NCBI RefSeq assembly: GCF_013141715.1
Contig: NZ_WHOA01000005.1
Location: forward strand, 1 to 64,000
DNA: 64,000 nucleotides
Direction: 5' to 3'
From: Paenibacillus phytorum
Lineage (GTDB): Bacteria; Bacillota; Bacilli; Paenibacillales; NBRC-103111
The translations under genes were made by a program, and so were the position numbers. The notes beneath the pieces are model-generated. The model had not been told where the DNA came from. It searched no databases and saw nothing but the letters and a program-made list of their open reading frames with translations. Below, piece by piece: positions 1 through 12,799 of the stretch. Position 1 is the stretch's first letter. Each line of letters begins with the position of its first letter.

Positions 1-98
1 AAAGCTGAAATGCTCATTGACTTGCTAGCGAGATTTTGCAATCTCAATTGTAGTCACTTGCGTGACTGAATTTGCTGATTTGCTTCATTCATTTGTTC

Positions 99-197
99 AG
101 TTTTCAAGGAGCTTTATTGCGTTACCGTTTAAAGCGTTAATGCATCGCTCTTGCGGTGACAAGAAGTAATATTATCAGGTTTCAAAACGAATTGCAA
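99..197 (-). promoter_or_regulatory. Putative rRNA-operon promoter and boxA-like leader
   Basis: On the minus strand a sigma-A type promoter is readable: -35 TTGCAA at 192-197, a 17-bp spacer, and -10 TAATAT at 169-174. About 55 nt downstream lies GCTCCTTGAAAACT (99-112), which resembles boxA antitermination sequences and the CTTGAAAACTGAAC strings typical of Bacillales rRNA leaders and spacers. Two short hairpins follow (GAGATTttGCAATCTC-type near 31-46 and AGTCACttgcGTGACT near 54-69). I infer that a 16S rRNA gene begins just beyond the left edge. No rRNA sequence itself is inside the window, so this rests on leader resemblance only. Confidence 0.5.
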
Positions 198-219
198 GCA
201 ATTTTCTACATCCATTATC

Positions 220-1203
220 TTACATCTTCACAAACCCCGTAGAGATGCCGTTTCGGCGCCATATATCCTTTTTCCCAAGCAGATGAACGCCGCCAATCCA
301 ATCATCCATGCCATTCAGGTGTATATGATCCAGCTCACAAGTATGAACTAGTTTACCCATGTCCGTCCTATATAATCGCCATTTTTCAAATTGAGGCGGC
401 AGTGCTTCGCTGTAACTAGGCAGCTTGTCTCCTCCAGTAAGACGGACCAGCGGAATCTCACATTTGCGAATACTATCTATAATAGCCCAGAACTGCAAAT
501 CACCGAGGCCGTAATGACTGGCCGTTTGGCCTACACTTTTAAACAATGACAGAATCGGCATTTCCTCCTCCCCTATCAGCTCCAGAATGAGCTGCTGGTT
601 GGCTGACAAGCCATTTTGAGAGGATGGATAGCGTTCTGAATTGGCTTGAAGGGCCTTTTTAAGAAAAGGCAGTGCAGATAGATCCTCTTCCAATAAAGTC
701 GCCATAAGAAGGGGCTCAGAAGCTGCGTAAGCTGTCCAGACCTTGCAGGCCAAAAGAAGCTCTTCTTCATTAACAGGCAACCACTTGTAGTGGAGCTGAG
801 TAATTTGATCGACGTTTAATTGTCCTAATCCATAAAAGTACTCCACGCCAGGGAATTGGTTGATACTTAACAAAGATAGTTTAAAGGATCGATTAGGGAG
901 CGAGAATAATCTCGATAGCAAATAACAAAGCATCAATTGGTCATATAAATCATGCTCAAACCACAGGACAATTCCATCTACATCCTCTGCGAGCTTGTCC
1001 AGCGCTTTTTCCTGCTGTAGGGTAATGGACTTGAACATTTCCTCAGGAATGCCGTGCTGGCGATTCATATAAGCCGCCCTCATAGATAAAAGGACACTAT
1101 CAGACATCTGCATGCCGATAGGTCCTTCATATAGTGACTCGCGCCACACCAATATGTCTCCATCGATACCCGAAGCACGCAGCATCTCCAAATGCGTCTC
1201 CAT
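220..1203 (-). CDS. DUF1835-family protein with an apparent 5' frameshift
   Basis: The protein carries the DUF1835 signature GIDGDILVWRESLYEGP near its start, a conserved FEHDLYDQLML segment near residue 80 and a C-terminal helical part (DUF3658-like). Function is unknown; family members are cytoplasmic. The open frame begins at an ATG (1203) with no ribosome site and lacks the expected HIVNGD motif. That motif is present in another frame starting at 1228, 24 nt after the ligA stop and behind a GGGGA site: MPNKLHIVNGDAFG. The frames would join if a GA dinucleotide were restored near 1186. The gene is therefore either recently broken at its 5' end or affected by a sequencing error. It is probably the last gene of the pcrB-pcrA-ligA operon. 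Confidence 0.75.
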   Translation of the reverse strand: METHLEMLRASGIDGDILVWRESLYEGPIGMQMSDSVLLSMRAAYMNRQHGIPEEMFKSITLQQEKALDKLAEDVDGIVLWFEHDLYDQLMLCYLLSRLFSLPNRSFKLSLLSINQFPGVEYFYGLGQLNVDQITQLHYKWLPVNEEELLLACKVWTAYAASEPLLMATLLEEDLSALPFLKKALQANSERYPSSQNGLSANQQLILELIGEEEMPILSLFKSVGQTASHYGLGDLQFWAIIDSIRKCEIPLVRLTGGDKLPSYSEALPPQFEKWRLYRTDMGKLVHTCELDHIHLNGMDDWIGGVHLLGKKDIWRRNGISTGFVKM

Positions 1204-1251
1204 TCACGATATGAAGTTTATTCGGCATGGCACTGTCCCCTTATTTGTCAT

Positions 1252-5687
<4,436 letters not shown>

Positions 5688-5690
5688 AAG

Positions 5691-6386
5691 TTACCTTCCT
5701 GTTCTATCAAAGTTCACGGTCTGAAGCGCCTGCTCCAGATCACTATAAATAATGTTGCCGACGACGATGGTATCTGCGACCTCCGCTGCTTGTTGCGCTT
5801 TATCTAGGCTGTCAATGCCACCGCCATAGAATAAACGGGCATTCTCCAGCACTTGTCGCGTCCGCCGTACCAGCTCCATATCTCCAAACACACCGCTATA
5901 TTCCAAGTAAACAATAGACATGTGAAAAAGCTTGTCCGCCATGCGTGCGTATGCCGCAACATCCTTGGCATCTAAGTTCGTACGAGCCGATGTTAATTGT
6001 GCGGCCGTAGCTTCACCATTCAGAATAATGTAGCCTTCCGCTATAATTTCGTCCCAATTGAGCATAGAACCATATTCCTTCAACGCCTCGTGATGCTGCC
6101 CAACGATCCAATTCGGATCATCCGCATTCAGAACAATCGGAATTAGGAATAAATCGAACCCTGGGACGATGGCCTCTTGATTGGATATCTCAAGCACACA
6201 GGGCACCTCATACTGACGAATGCGAGATAGAAGATCTACCGTGTTATCAAAAGTTACCCCCGTTGAGCCACCCACCATGATCGCATCCGTCCCAGACTGG
6301 CATAGCCGATCGAGCGCTTCATCTGAGATGTCCCGATCTGGGTCAAGCTTAAATACATGCTTCCACTTACGTATATCGACGATCAA
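5691..6386 (-). CDS. pcrB: Heptaprenylglyceryl phosphate synthase PcrB
   Basis: Prenyltransferase with a TIM-barrel fold that joins a polyprenyl diphosphate (heptaprenyl in Bacillales) to glycerol-1-phosphate. Visible features are WKHVFKLDPDRDI at the N-terminus, the GTDAIMVGGSTGVTFDN phosphate loop, YLEYSGVFG and the C-terminal LFYGGGIDS...ADTIVVGNIIY. I chose the TTG at 6386, which has GGAGGG seven bases upstream and gives 231 residues. A longer reading frame upstream adds residues not found in the family. It precedes pcrA by only a few bases, so the two are co-transcribed; the pcrB-pcrA-ligA order is classical for Bacillales. Confidence 0.93.
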   Translation of the reverse strand: MIVDIRKWKHVFKLDPDRDISDEALDRLCQSGTDAIMVGGSTGVTFDNTVDLLSRIRQYEVPCVLEISNQEAIVPGFDLFLIPIVLNADDPNWIVGQHHEALKEYGSMLNWDEIIAEGYIILNGEATAAQLTSARTNLDAKDVAAYARMADKLFHMSIVYLEYSGVFGDMELVRRTRQVLENARLFYGGGIDSLDKAQQAAEVADTIVVGNIIYSDLEQALQTVNFDRTGR

Positions 6387-6463
6387 TTGTTTCCCTCCGA
6401 TTAGGCGGCAATACTGCCATACTATCAACAGTCTATGCTACGTATTCAGGTGTGTCAAATGCC

Positions 6464-6490
6464 AAAAGACGGGCTAAGCGCCCGCCTTTT
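6464..6490 (-). terminator. Rho-independent terminator after the lipoprotein gene
   Basis: A hairpin with GC-rich arms (GGCGGGC / GCCCGTC in minus orientation) is flanked by A-runs on one side and T-runs on the other, so it could act in both directions. It separates the lipoprotein gene from pcrB. Confidence 0.75.
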
Positions 6491-6566
6491 CAAGGAATAT
6501 GTACATAATGTTATCTGATCTACGCCCAAGCTTGATTTCCGGCTAAATACGCACAAATGTTCCCAA

Positions 6567-7043
6567 TTATTTTACTTCAATATTAAGAATTTTCTCTACA
6601 TTGATATCCGTATGATCATTCTGCTGAAGCTCGAATCTAATTTCATGTTTACCTGCCGCTAGATTATTTAGTGTTAACGGACCTGTTTTGGCAATCATCG
6701 TTTTCATCTTACCATCCACGTACAAGTGTAAATGTCCTTCTCCTTGTACTGCTTTTTGATCCATATGATCAGCTAATTGGAAATTACTTGTCTGATACGT
6801 GATCGTTACGTTTCTTCCCTCGACTTTAGTTACCTGTGCATCAATGGCTGGCTTGGCGCCTGCGGCCACCGTCTTCACACTGCTTTCCGTCTTCCCTTGA
6901 GCCACTGTAGTCGCTGCCTTGGTGTCCTTCAAGCCTGTTGAACCGCTACTAGCAACTTCCTCTTTGGAACCGCATGCTGTTGTTAATGCTCCTAGTACAA
7001 TTAAAGTAGCTGCGCCGTAAATCCACGTTTTTCTCATCAGCAT
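6567..7043 (-). CDS. Small lipoprotein with a beta-rich C-terminal domain, unknown function
   Basis: The N-terminus is a clear lipoprotein signal: positively charged start (MRKTW), hydrophobic core IYGAATLIVLGA and lipobox LTTAC followed by GSKEE. The product should be anchored to the outer face of the membrane. A Ser/Thr/Ala-rich linker follows, then about 95 residues predicted to be beta-rich, with GEGHLHLYVDGKMKTM and AAGKHEIRFELQQNDHTD. This arrangement resembles small Ig-like or YtkA/DUF4399-like extracellular domains, but I do not recognise the family with certainty. Translation can start at ATG 7043 (AGAAGG six bases upstream); GTG 7049 and ATG 7037 are alternatives. It is monocistronic, with its own terminator. 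Confidence 0.7.
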   Translation of the reverse strand: MLMRKTWIYGAATLIVLGALTTACGSKEEVASSGSTGLKDTKAATTVAQGKTESSVKTVAAGAKPAIDAQVTKVEGRNVTITYQTSNFQLADHMDQKAVQGEGHLHLYVDGKMKTMIAKTGPLTLNNLAAGKHEIRFELQQNDHTDINVEKILNIEVK

Positions 7044-7155
7044 TAGCACCCTTCTCCCATAAGTTTGGACATCCTATGTTCCTTATATATGAGTGACAAG
7101 CTGGTTCCATACCATGATTATGAGAAAAGTGGGACAAAATAAATATTTAATAATA

Positions 7156-7191
7156 AAAAAGACGCCCTATAGCTAGAAGCTAGGACGTCTT
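7156..7191 (-). terminator. Terminator of the spore coat gene pair
   Basis: In minus orientation AAGACGTCCTAGCT pairs with AGCTATAGGGCGTCTT, followed by TTTTTTATTA. It lies just after the stop of the Q-rich coat gene. Confidence 0.8.
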
Positions 7192-7213
7192 GGTCTTGAT
7201 GGATCAATGCGAT

Positions 7214-8044
7214 TTAGAAGCTGTATTTACTTCCCTCATGTTGTTGCTTACTGAGATAAGAGCTTTCTCCTGCCGTCGAGGTCTGAGCACCTGTGTGACT
7301 GCGGGAAGCGTTGGTAGAACTTGCTGATTTACTTGTAATGCCAGTAATGCCAGCATTTTCAGCTGCGCTATATCCGGATGATGCGGCATAACCCTGAGAT
7401 TGACCGTAGCCGGTTTGTCCATAATTCTGATCTTGAAAATTTTGTCCTTGCTGGTTGCTAATATAGGCTTGCTGTTGACTTGTCTGGTTTGGTGAAGACT
7501 GTGTATGGGTTGAATATCCTTGCCCTTGATTATTGTGAACCGCATTAGGATATTGAGAGGCACTAATCATGGGTTGGATAGGTGTCTGTGTTTGATATAA
7601 AGCTGCAATCTGGTTCTGTTGTTGACTCTGCTGCGGTTGTTGCTGTTGCTGGGCGATAGTCATCTGGTCTTGCTGCTGATAGCTCGCCGTGTTCGTTTGA
7701 CTCAAATTTTGTTGTACAAAGGACTGCAGCTGAGCTGCGATCTGGCTTTGTTTCTGCAGTTCTTGTTGAATGTGCTGCTGAGGAGCAGCTTGAATCTCAT
7801 ATTGGCCAAGCTTCTGGATTTCCTGAAATACAGTAGCTTGATCCTGCAGTGTCTTTTGCAATAAGGACTGGAAGGCCTGCCTGATCTGCGGATTAGCAGC
7901 CTCCAAAGCTGCAGTCGTATATTCACGAGCACTACGTTTCAACTCGGAAAGGACAAAGTTCGCGAAATCCTCATCTTTTAATTGTCCTTGTTGCTGCTGG
8001 TTAGACTGTTGCTGCTGTTGTTGATACGGGTTCTGCTGATACAT
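7214..8044 (-). CDS. CotF-like spore coat protein, glutamine-rich
   Basis: Residues about 22-115 form the ferritin-like helical CotF domain (DEDFANFVLSELKRSAREYTTAALEAANPQIRQAFQSLLQK...). It is framed by a Q-rich N-terminus and followed by a long Gln/Asn/Ser/Gly/Tyr-rich tail, a composition common in coat-layer proteins that are cross-linked or polymerise. The C-terminal half is low complexity (QNYGQTGYGQSQGYAASSGYS). A coat location in the spore is inferred from the family. GGAGGTG stands upstream of the start at 8044. It forms a two-gene unit with the 74-residue gene just upstream (28-nt gap). Confidence 0.8.
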   Translation of the reverse strand: MYQQNPYQQQQQQSNQQQQGQLKDEDFANFVLSELKRSAREYTTAALEAANPQIRQAFQSLLQKTLQDQATVFQEIQKLGQYEIQAAPQQHIQQELQKQSQIAAQLQSFVQQNLSQTNTASYQQQDQMTIAQQQQQPQQSQQQNQIAALYQTQTPIQPMISASQYPNAVHNNQGQGYSTHTQSSPNQTSQQQAYISNQQGQNFQDQNYGQTGYGQSQGYAASSGYSAAENAGITGITSKSASSTNASRSHTGAQTSTAGESSYLSKQQHEGSKYSF

Positions 8045-8072
8045 GCTTCTTGCACCTCCTATTATGTACGAA

Positions 8073-8297
8073 TTAATGGGTAATGCCTGATTGCTGCTGT
8101 AGGGTGTTGATGAGGACGCTAATGTTTTGCAACCGCTCCTGAGAAAGATGAGACAAGGTTTGTTTCAAGGATTGACTTTGGCTATTCACCGCTCCTTGTA
8201 CACAAAGCTTTGCTAACAAATCCTCATTTTTCAGCGTATCCGCTAGGTATAAAAGCTCTTTGGTGGAAATGTTTTGGTTCCCTTGATTGCTGTACAT
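8073..8297 (-). CDS. Small helical protein, putative spore coat partner
   Basis: A 74-residue protein, mostly amphipathic helix (ISTKELLYLADTLKNEDLLAKLCVQGAVNSQSQSLKQTLSHLSQERLQNISVLINTLQQ). The helix pair with short Gln-rich ends looks like half of a CotF-type four-helix bundle, and it sits immediately upstream of a CotF-like gene with a strong AGGAGGT site. I infer a coat-related role from context and fold; the sequence alone does not prove it. Confidence 0.6.
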   Translation of the reverse strand: MYSNQGNQNISTKELLYLADTLKNEDLLAKLCVQGAVNSQSQSLKQTLSHLSQERLQNISVLINTLQQQSGITH

Positions 8298-8388
8298 GTG
8301 AATGTTACCTCCTTTCCTTTCCTTTTTTGTAGGTTTCCCAAATTATTCCGTTTTATGTGTCATTGGAAAAAAAAGTTAATCAAAATAG

Positions 8389-8432
8389 AAAAAACTGCCC
8401 CAACACAGCACGTTGCTGTACGGAGCAGTTTT
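8389..8432 (-). terminator. Terminator of the Gld-like ABC operon
   Basis: In minus orientation AAAACTGCTCC ... GGGGCAGTTTTTT, with an inner ACAGCA/TGCTGT stem, lies a few bases after the DUF4340 stop codon. Confidence 0.85.
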
Positions 8433-8436
8433 CCTG

Positions 8437-9369
8437 TTAAGAGGCGGGCTGAGCCGGTTTGCCGGCATAGGCATCCGCTAATTTCTGTATATCTGCGACG
8501 GTAAGCAGGTACGCCCACTGTCCGCCTTGCTTCGTTAACCAGACTTGATCTTGGCTTAGCTTGCCTTCATAGATCTCAGTGACATCTTTGCCATCTACAG
8601 ACAATACAAGCTCCACTTTGAGCTCACCGCCCGCAGTTGGCTTCTGAGCCGCTGGCTGTGGAAGTTCAGCGCTGTGCAGGAAGATCAGCTCATCCAACAG
8701 CGGATTCGCCTCCGCACCTTTCAGCTCTTTATCGCCAAGCTTCCAGTTCGCCTCAGCAGCTACCTTGTCTTTGTCTGTTTTGGCAAGCGTCCAGCTTTGA
8801 CCTTTCCACGTCAGCTTTATGCTCTGGACCTTGTCATTCTCGAATTTGAACGGGCTAGTCTCAGCAAAGTCTACCGGAGCTTTTCCTAGCGCAGAGAGCG
8901 ACTGATCACTCACCTGATACACAGCAGGAGATCCCTCCACCTGAACATAGGAGAAGCCTTCAATAGGAAGAGCCGTACCTACCAGCAGTCCTTTCTTCGA
9001 GCCGTCTTTTAACGTAACTTCATAAGTTCCAAGCGGCTTATCTAACCCATAGTTGGATAGATTACTTACCTGATCTTCAACTAGTTTCGTTGATGTCACC
9101 AGACCAAGGGCATCCAACCACGAACCCACTTGATTCGTATTAATCGGCGCTGCTGCCGGGCTTTTCATTTCCCATCCGCTGCCGCTTCGGGCTAATTCGA
9201 TCTGCTGTACCTCTGTTTTTACATGAATGGACTGCACGTCTTCTTGCTTGAGTGTGATGAGCGATTTCGGTTCATCTTTTTTCTCTTGAAAGAAGTCTTT
9301 GCTCGAAGCGTACCAAAAACCGCCGATACAAATAACGACTAACAGAATTGTAGGAATAAACCGTTTCAT
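8437..9369 (-). CDS. DUF4340 domain protein, accessory of a Gld-like ABC system
   Basis: An N-terminal membrane anchor (MKRFIPTILLVVICIGGFWYASS) leads into an extracytoplasmic domain with two DUF4340-type repeats, each with IxLxxxGxxWxL-like strands (IELARSGSGWEMKSP; IKLTWKGQSWTLAKT). The start codon at 9369 overlaps the stop of the upstream GldG-like gene (ATGA), so the two are translationally coupled. DUF4340 proteins regularly follow GldG-type proteins in bacterial ABC operons. The substrate is not known. Confidence 0.85.
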   Translation of the reverse strand: MKRFIPTILLVVICIGGFWYASSKDFFQEKKDEPKSLITLKQEDVQSIHVKTEVQQIELARSGSGWEMKSPAAAPINTNQVGSWLDALGLVTSTKLVEDQVSNLSNYGLDKPLGTYEVTLKDGSKKGLLVGTALPIEGFSYVQVEGSPAVYQVSDQSLSALGKAPVDFAETSPFKFENDKVQSIKLTWKGQSWTLAKTDKDKVAAEANWKLGDKELKGAEANPLLDELIFLHSAELPQPAAQKPTAGGELKVELVLSVDGKDVTEIYEGKLSQDQVWLTKQGGQWAYLLTVADIQKLADAYAGKPAQPAS

Positions 9370-10754
9370 CCTCGTCTCCTCCTCCACCAGATCAAGCCGC
9401 CAATGACTAGGAACAAGAGCGGTAAGAACACGATCGTTACGAGGAAAATGGTATTCGCTTGGCTAGGCGTAATCATCGCTTGTTGGAATGCATCCCCTTG
9501 ACGCGGACGAATTGTGATCTGATCCTTCTGTTCCTGCAGCCAGCCGATACTGTTCAGAGCAAAATCCTTATTGCCTTGATTCTGAATATCTTCATCCAGT
9601 ACGAACGTAGATCCCCCTAGAATGACAGCTTTAGGCTTATTATCCTTGTTAGCAATCGCGTAACCCAGATTCAGCGGTCCTTTGACATCTGCCGCATCCT
9701 GCTTGGTTTTGGATTGTGCAAGAAGGTTGATATCTGTTTCCCCGTAAGCTTTATCTGTTGTTTTCAAAAGCAGAGACTGGGTGTAATCTGGTGCACTGTT
9801 ATCCGCATTCAAACTTACAGCCAGCGACAACATCGTAATCAAATTATTGCTGGACAGCTTGTTGGTAATGTCATGCGGGCCATACTCCGGAATAATCGTC
9901 AGCGGATCATAGAGCGACGTTTGTTTGGCTTCAATCGCAATCGCATGTTGATCCTGAATGCCGTATGTTTTCATGATCGCATCGATATTTTTCCACTTGG
10001 TTGCCATATCTTTATTGAAACCTAATGCCATATAAATCTTGCCTTTATCCTTCAAATAAGCTTCAATCAGCGCCGCTTCTTTATCATTCAGGTCATTTTG
10101 CGGGCCAAGAAGCATCAGCATCTGCGCATCGTCCGGTACTTTACCCTCAACGAACAAATTAAGGTCCTTCACGACATAATTAGCGGCTTCCAGACTGCTT
10201 TTCAAAATGGTCATGGCATTCAGTGGATATTCCTGATGACCGGAAAGCAGATAAACCGTGTGCTTCTCTGTGGACGTGAGGCTCTTAATGGCCTGGGTAA
10301 ACTTCTCTTCCCCTGAGAACGTGTAGGAGCCATCCTGTTGACCGACAAACAATTCATAGAAATTGATATTCTGCTTTTTAGAACCCATTTCAAAAATAAT
10401 CGTTCCGCCTTGATCGACTCCATATTGTTTGGCCATCGAAGGCTGTTTCAGCATATCGTACTCATCATACGTAATCTTACCGCTTTGCTTCTTATATTCG
10501 GTCACCATATCGGTGACTTGTCGCGTCACAAAACCGTTGTTGTCCCCGCTATTCGTAAAGGCAACGATGTGAATATCTTGATTTAAGTTTTTGAGTGTGG
10601 CAACTGTTTGCTCGGAGAGCGTAAAGCTCTTATTTTTCGTCAAATCGACCTGAAAGCCTTTCAGCGAGTGAAGGAAGATGGTCAAAATGATGAAAATGCC
10701 GATAACGGCGATCGATAAAACAGTCGCATTAGTTCCCCGTATCCACTTATTCAT
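9366..10754 (-). CDS. GldG-like extracytoplasmic ABC auxiliary protein
   Basis: N-terminal and C-terminal membrane segments (VLSIAVIGIFIILTIFLHSL; TIFLVTIVFLPLLFLVIGGLIWW followed by RRRRG) flank a large outside domain of the ABC_transp_aux/GldG type: VDLTKNKSFTLSEQTVATLKNL, then KHTVYLLSGHQEYPLN and QMLMLLGPQNDLNDKEAALIEAYL. This fold is related to intraflagellar-transport/DUF4350 type GATase-like domains. The ATG at 10754 is chosen because GGAGGTGA, which overlaps the permease stop, lies five bases ahead. It probably forms one complex with the permease and ATPase upstream. Confidence 0.85.
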   Translation of the reverse strand: MNKWIRGTNATVLSIAVIGIFIILTIFLHSLKGFQVDLTKNKSFTLSEQTVATLKNLNQDIHIVAFTNSGDNNGFVTRQVTDMVTEYKKQSGKITYDEYDMLKQPSMAKQYGVDQGGTIIFEMGSKKQNINFYELFVGQQDGSYTFSGEEKFTQAIKSLTSTEKHTVYLLSGHQEYPLNAMTILKSSLEAANYVVKDLNLFVEGKVPDDAQMLMLLGPQNDLNDKEAALIEAYLKDKGKIYMALGFNKDMATKWKNIDAIMKTYGIQDQHAIAIEAKQTSLYDPLTIIPEYGPHDITNKLSSNNLITMLSLAVSLNADNSAPDYTQSLLLKTTDKAYGETDINLLAQSKTKQDAADVKGPLNLGYAIANKDNKPKAVILGGSTFVLDEDIQNQGNKDFALNSIGWLQEQKDQITIRPRQGDAFQQAMITPSQANTIFLVTIVFLPLLFLVIGGLIWWRRRRG

Positions 10755-10759
10755 CCCGC

Positions 10760-11476
10760 TCACCTCCAACGCTTTCTTTCAAGGACTTGTATGCAAAGAA
10801 CCAGGAACACAGCTGTTAATGTGATATAAAAGAGGATGTCTCCGCCGTGCAGTACGCCCTTTTGCAAGTTCGTCAGATGGCTCGTCAATGAGAATTGAGC
10901 GACATAATCCTTCAGCTTGCCTGTCATGCTGCCACTTACCCAATCAAGCAGCCACAGCAAAAGCAATATAACAAAACCTGAAATACCGGCAACCATCTGA
11001 TTGTTGGACAAACTGGACGCGAACAAGCCAATGGCCATCATCGCGCAGCCTAATAGGAACATACTTAGATAAGACAGCCACATAACAGGCTTATCCAGCG
11101 TTCCGAAGGCAGACATAATGAGCGGGTAGATCAAGCTGATCCCTACTAGCCCCACTTGTACAATAAAAGCGGACAAATATTTACCCAGCACGATTTCACC
11201 AATACCTGCAGGTGAAGTCAGAAGCAGCTCATCGGTGCCTTGACGGAACTCATCTGCGATGAGACGCATCGTTAAAAGCGGGATGATAAATAGGTACACG
11301 AATGTGGTATTTCCAACAACGGAACGCGCATCCACAATCGGTGGCTGACCGTTAACGAAGTTGATGTAGAAGAAAAAGCTCGATAGCAGCACATAGAAAG
11401 CGAACGCCACGTAAGCAACAGGCGAAAAGAAATACATTTGCAGCTCTTTCGAGCAAATGGCCCAGATTCTACGCAT
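10760..11476 (-). CDS. ABC-2 type permease (GldF-like)
   Basis: A 238-residue integral membrane protein with six predicted segments. It starts MRRIWAICSKELQMYFFSPVAYVAFAFYVLLSSFFFY, the N-terminal pattern of ABC-2 permeases that pair with GldA-like ATPases, and carries the conserved RLIADEFRQGTDELLLTSPAGIGEIVLGKYLSAF loop. Its start overlaps the ATPase gene by 8 bp. In Bacteroidetes, GldAFG supports gliding; in Firmicutes the homologues are uncharacterised exporters, so a transport role is inferred. Confidence 0.88.
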   Translation of the reverse strand: MRRIWAICSKELQMYFFSPVAYVAFAFYVLLSSFFFYINFVNGQPPIVDARSVVGNTTFVYLFIIPLLTMRLIADEFRQGTDELLLTSPAGIGEIVLGKYLSAFIVQVGLVGISLIYPLIMSAFGTLDKPVMWLSYLSMFLLGCAMMAIGLFASSLSNNQMVAGISGFVILLLLWLLDWVSGSMTGKLKDYVAQFSLTSHLTNLQKGVLHGGDILFYITLTAVFLVLCIQVLERKRWR

Positions 11477-12545
11477 CGGTGTCTACCTCCTCCTTCGGAG
11501 TGCTGTCGGCTTCGGCAGGTTCATCCGTTGTCAACTTGAGGAAGATATCCTCTAGGCTGAGGCTTTCCCGCTTCATCTCGAGGATTGGATAGCCTGCGCC
11601 TGCCAAGCGGAAGAACAACGTCTCGCGAATATCGGAGCGATCCGCTGAGGTAACGAGCAGCTTCACAGTTTCGGCTGCTGCTGGTGGTTCTGTGGTCGCT
11701 GCTTCTTTCGATGCCTCGTCGTTGATGAACACATCCTGCGCAGCAGGGGCAGCGATAGTTGTTACGTCGCTCGGCGCGTCGACTTCTTTCACTTCTGCGA
11801 CCGCCTCAAGGCTGCGCAGCTCGGTTAAGATCCGCTCGCGAGGTCCCTTGACCTCGAGCGACACCTCGAACGTCTCGCCCATCGTGCGTCCGAGATGCTC
11901 TGGGCGCTCGTCGAGAACGACGCGGCCTTGGTTAATAATGAGAACGCGGTTGCAAATCGCGTTAATTTCCGGGAGAATGTGCGTGCTCAGCAGCACCGTA
12001 TGGTTCTCGCCCAGCTCATGAATCAACTGGCGGATCTCGATGATCTGCTTCGGATCGAGACCAGACGTGGGCTCGTCCAGGATAAGCAGATCCGGTTGGT
12101 GCAGAATCGCTTGCGCGAGGCCCAAGCGCTGCTTGTAGCCCTTAGACAAGGAGCGGATGATTTGCTTCTCGCGGCCTTGCAGACCTAGCTTGTCGATCGC
12201 TTCGCCGACACGCAGCTTCTGCTCCCGTGCAGGCACATCGCGAAGATTTGCGATAAATCGTAAGTAAGCTTGCACCGTCATCTCTGGATAAAGAGGCGGC
12301 GTTTCAGGTAAGTAGCCGATTTTGCGGCGTGCTTTCTTCGGATTATCAGCCATGGAGTGACCATCCACCCATATTTGACCATGCGTAGGGTTCAAATAAC
12401 CCGTAATCATGCGCATCGTCGTTGTTTTGCCAGCACCATTCGGCCCTAAGAAGCCGACGATCTCACCGCGCTGCATCGAGAAATCGATGTTGTGTACGCC
12501 GCGATCGTTTTCGTACAGCTTGCTGACTTGTTTGACCTCAAGCAT
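11469..12545 (-). CDS. ABC transporter ATP-binding protein (GldA-like)
   Basis: Walker A GPNGAGKTTTMRM about residues 34-46, signature LSKGYKQRLGLAQAI, Walker B LLILDEPTSGLDP and switch histidine STHILPEI are all present. The C-terminal extension (about residues 220-358) contains an acidic, Ala/Thr-rich stretch (APSDVTTIAAPAAQDVF) and ends in DTDA. That makes it about 40-50 residues longer than typical GldA proteins. It is the first gene of a four-gene unit with permease, GldG-like and DUF4340 proteins. Confidence 0.9.
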   Translation of the reverse strand: MLEVKQVSKLYENDRGVHNIDFSMQRGEIVGFLGPNGAGKTTTMRMITGYLNPTHGQIWVDGHSMADNPKKARRKIGYLPETPPLYPEMTVQAYLRFIANLRDVPAREQKLRVGEAIDKLGLQGREKQIIRSLSKGYKQRLGLAQAILHQPDLLILDEPTSGLDPKQIIEIRQLIHELGENHTVLLSTHILPEINAICNRVLIINQGRVVLDERPEHLGRTMGETFEVSLEVKGPRERILTELRSLEAVAEVKEVDAPSDVTTIAAPAAQDVFINDEASKEAATTEPPAAAETVKLLVTSADRSDIRETLFFRLAGAGYPILEMKRESLSLEDIFLKLTTDEPAEADSTPKEEVDTDA

Positions 12546-12736
12546 CCAAGATCCCCCATTTCTACTCGTTCATATAACCATCATCACTATACCCGTGCAA
12601 CAATAAACCAACCTTAAGCAAATCTGAAAAATAGATTAAAATATTGTGTCTAAATTGTGAACAAGCGAGATGAAAGGGGATGACGAGGCTAAATCGTCGA
12701 TTGCTAGATAGCTAGCTGATATTTGTATAAATAATA

Positions 12737-12761
12737 GAACTCCCTAGCTGTTAGGGAGTTC
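12737..12761. terminator. Palindromic hairpin after the HTH/coiled-coil gene
   Basis: GAACTCCCT ... AGGGAGTTC forms a 9-bp perfect stem with a 7-base loop. The flanks are AT-rich (TATTATTT) but lack an uninterrupted T-run, so termination is plausible rather than certain. Confidence 0.55.
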
Positions 12762-12799
12762 CATTATTTATGGCATCATGATGAGGATTAAATGAGAGC

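Noticed and set aside
10760..12545. Gld-like genes as a gliding motility apparatus
   Set aside because: Only the ABC part (GldA/F/G) is present; these homologues are widespread in non-gliding Firmicutes, and the other gld/spr genes are absent.
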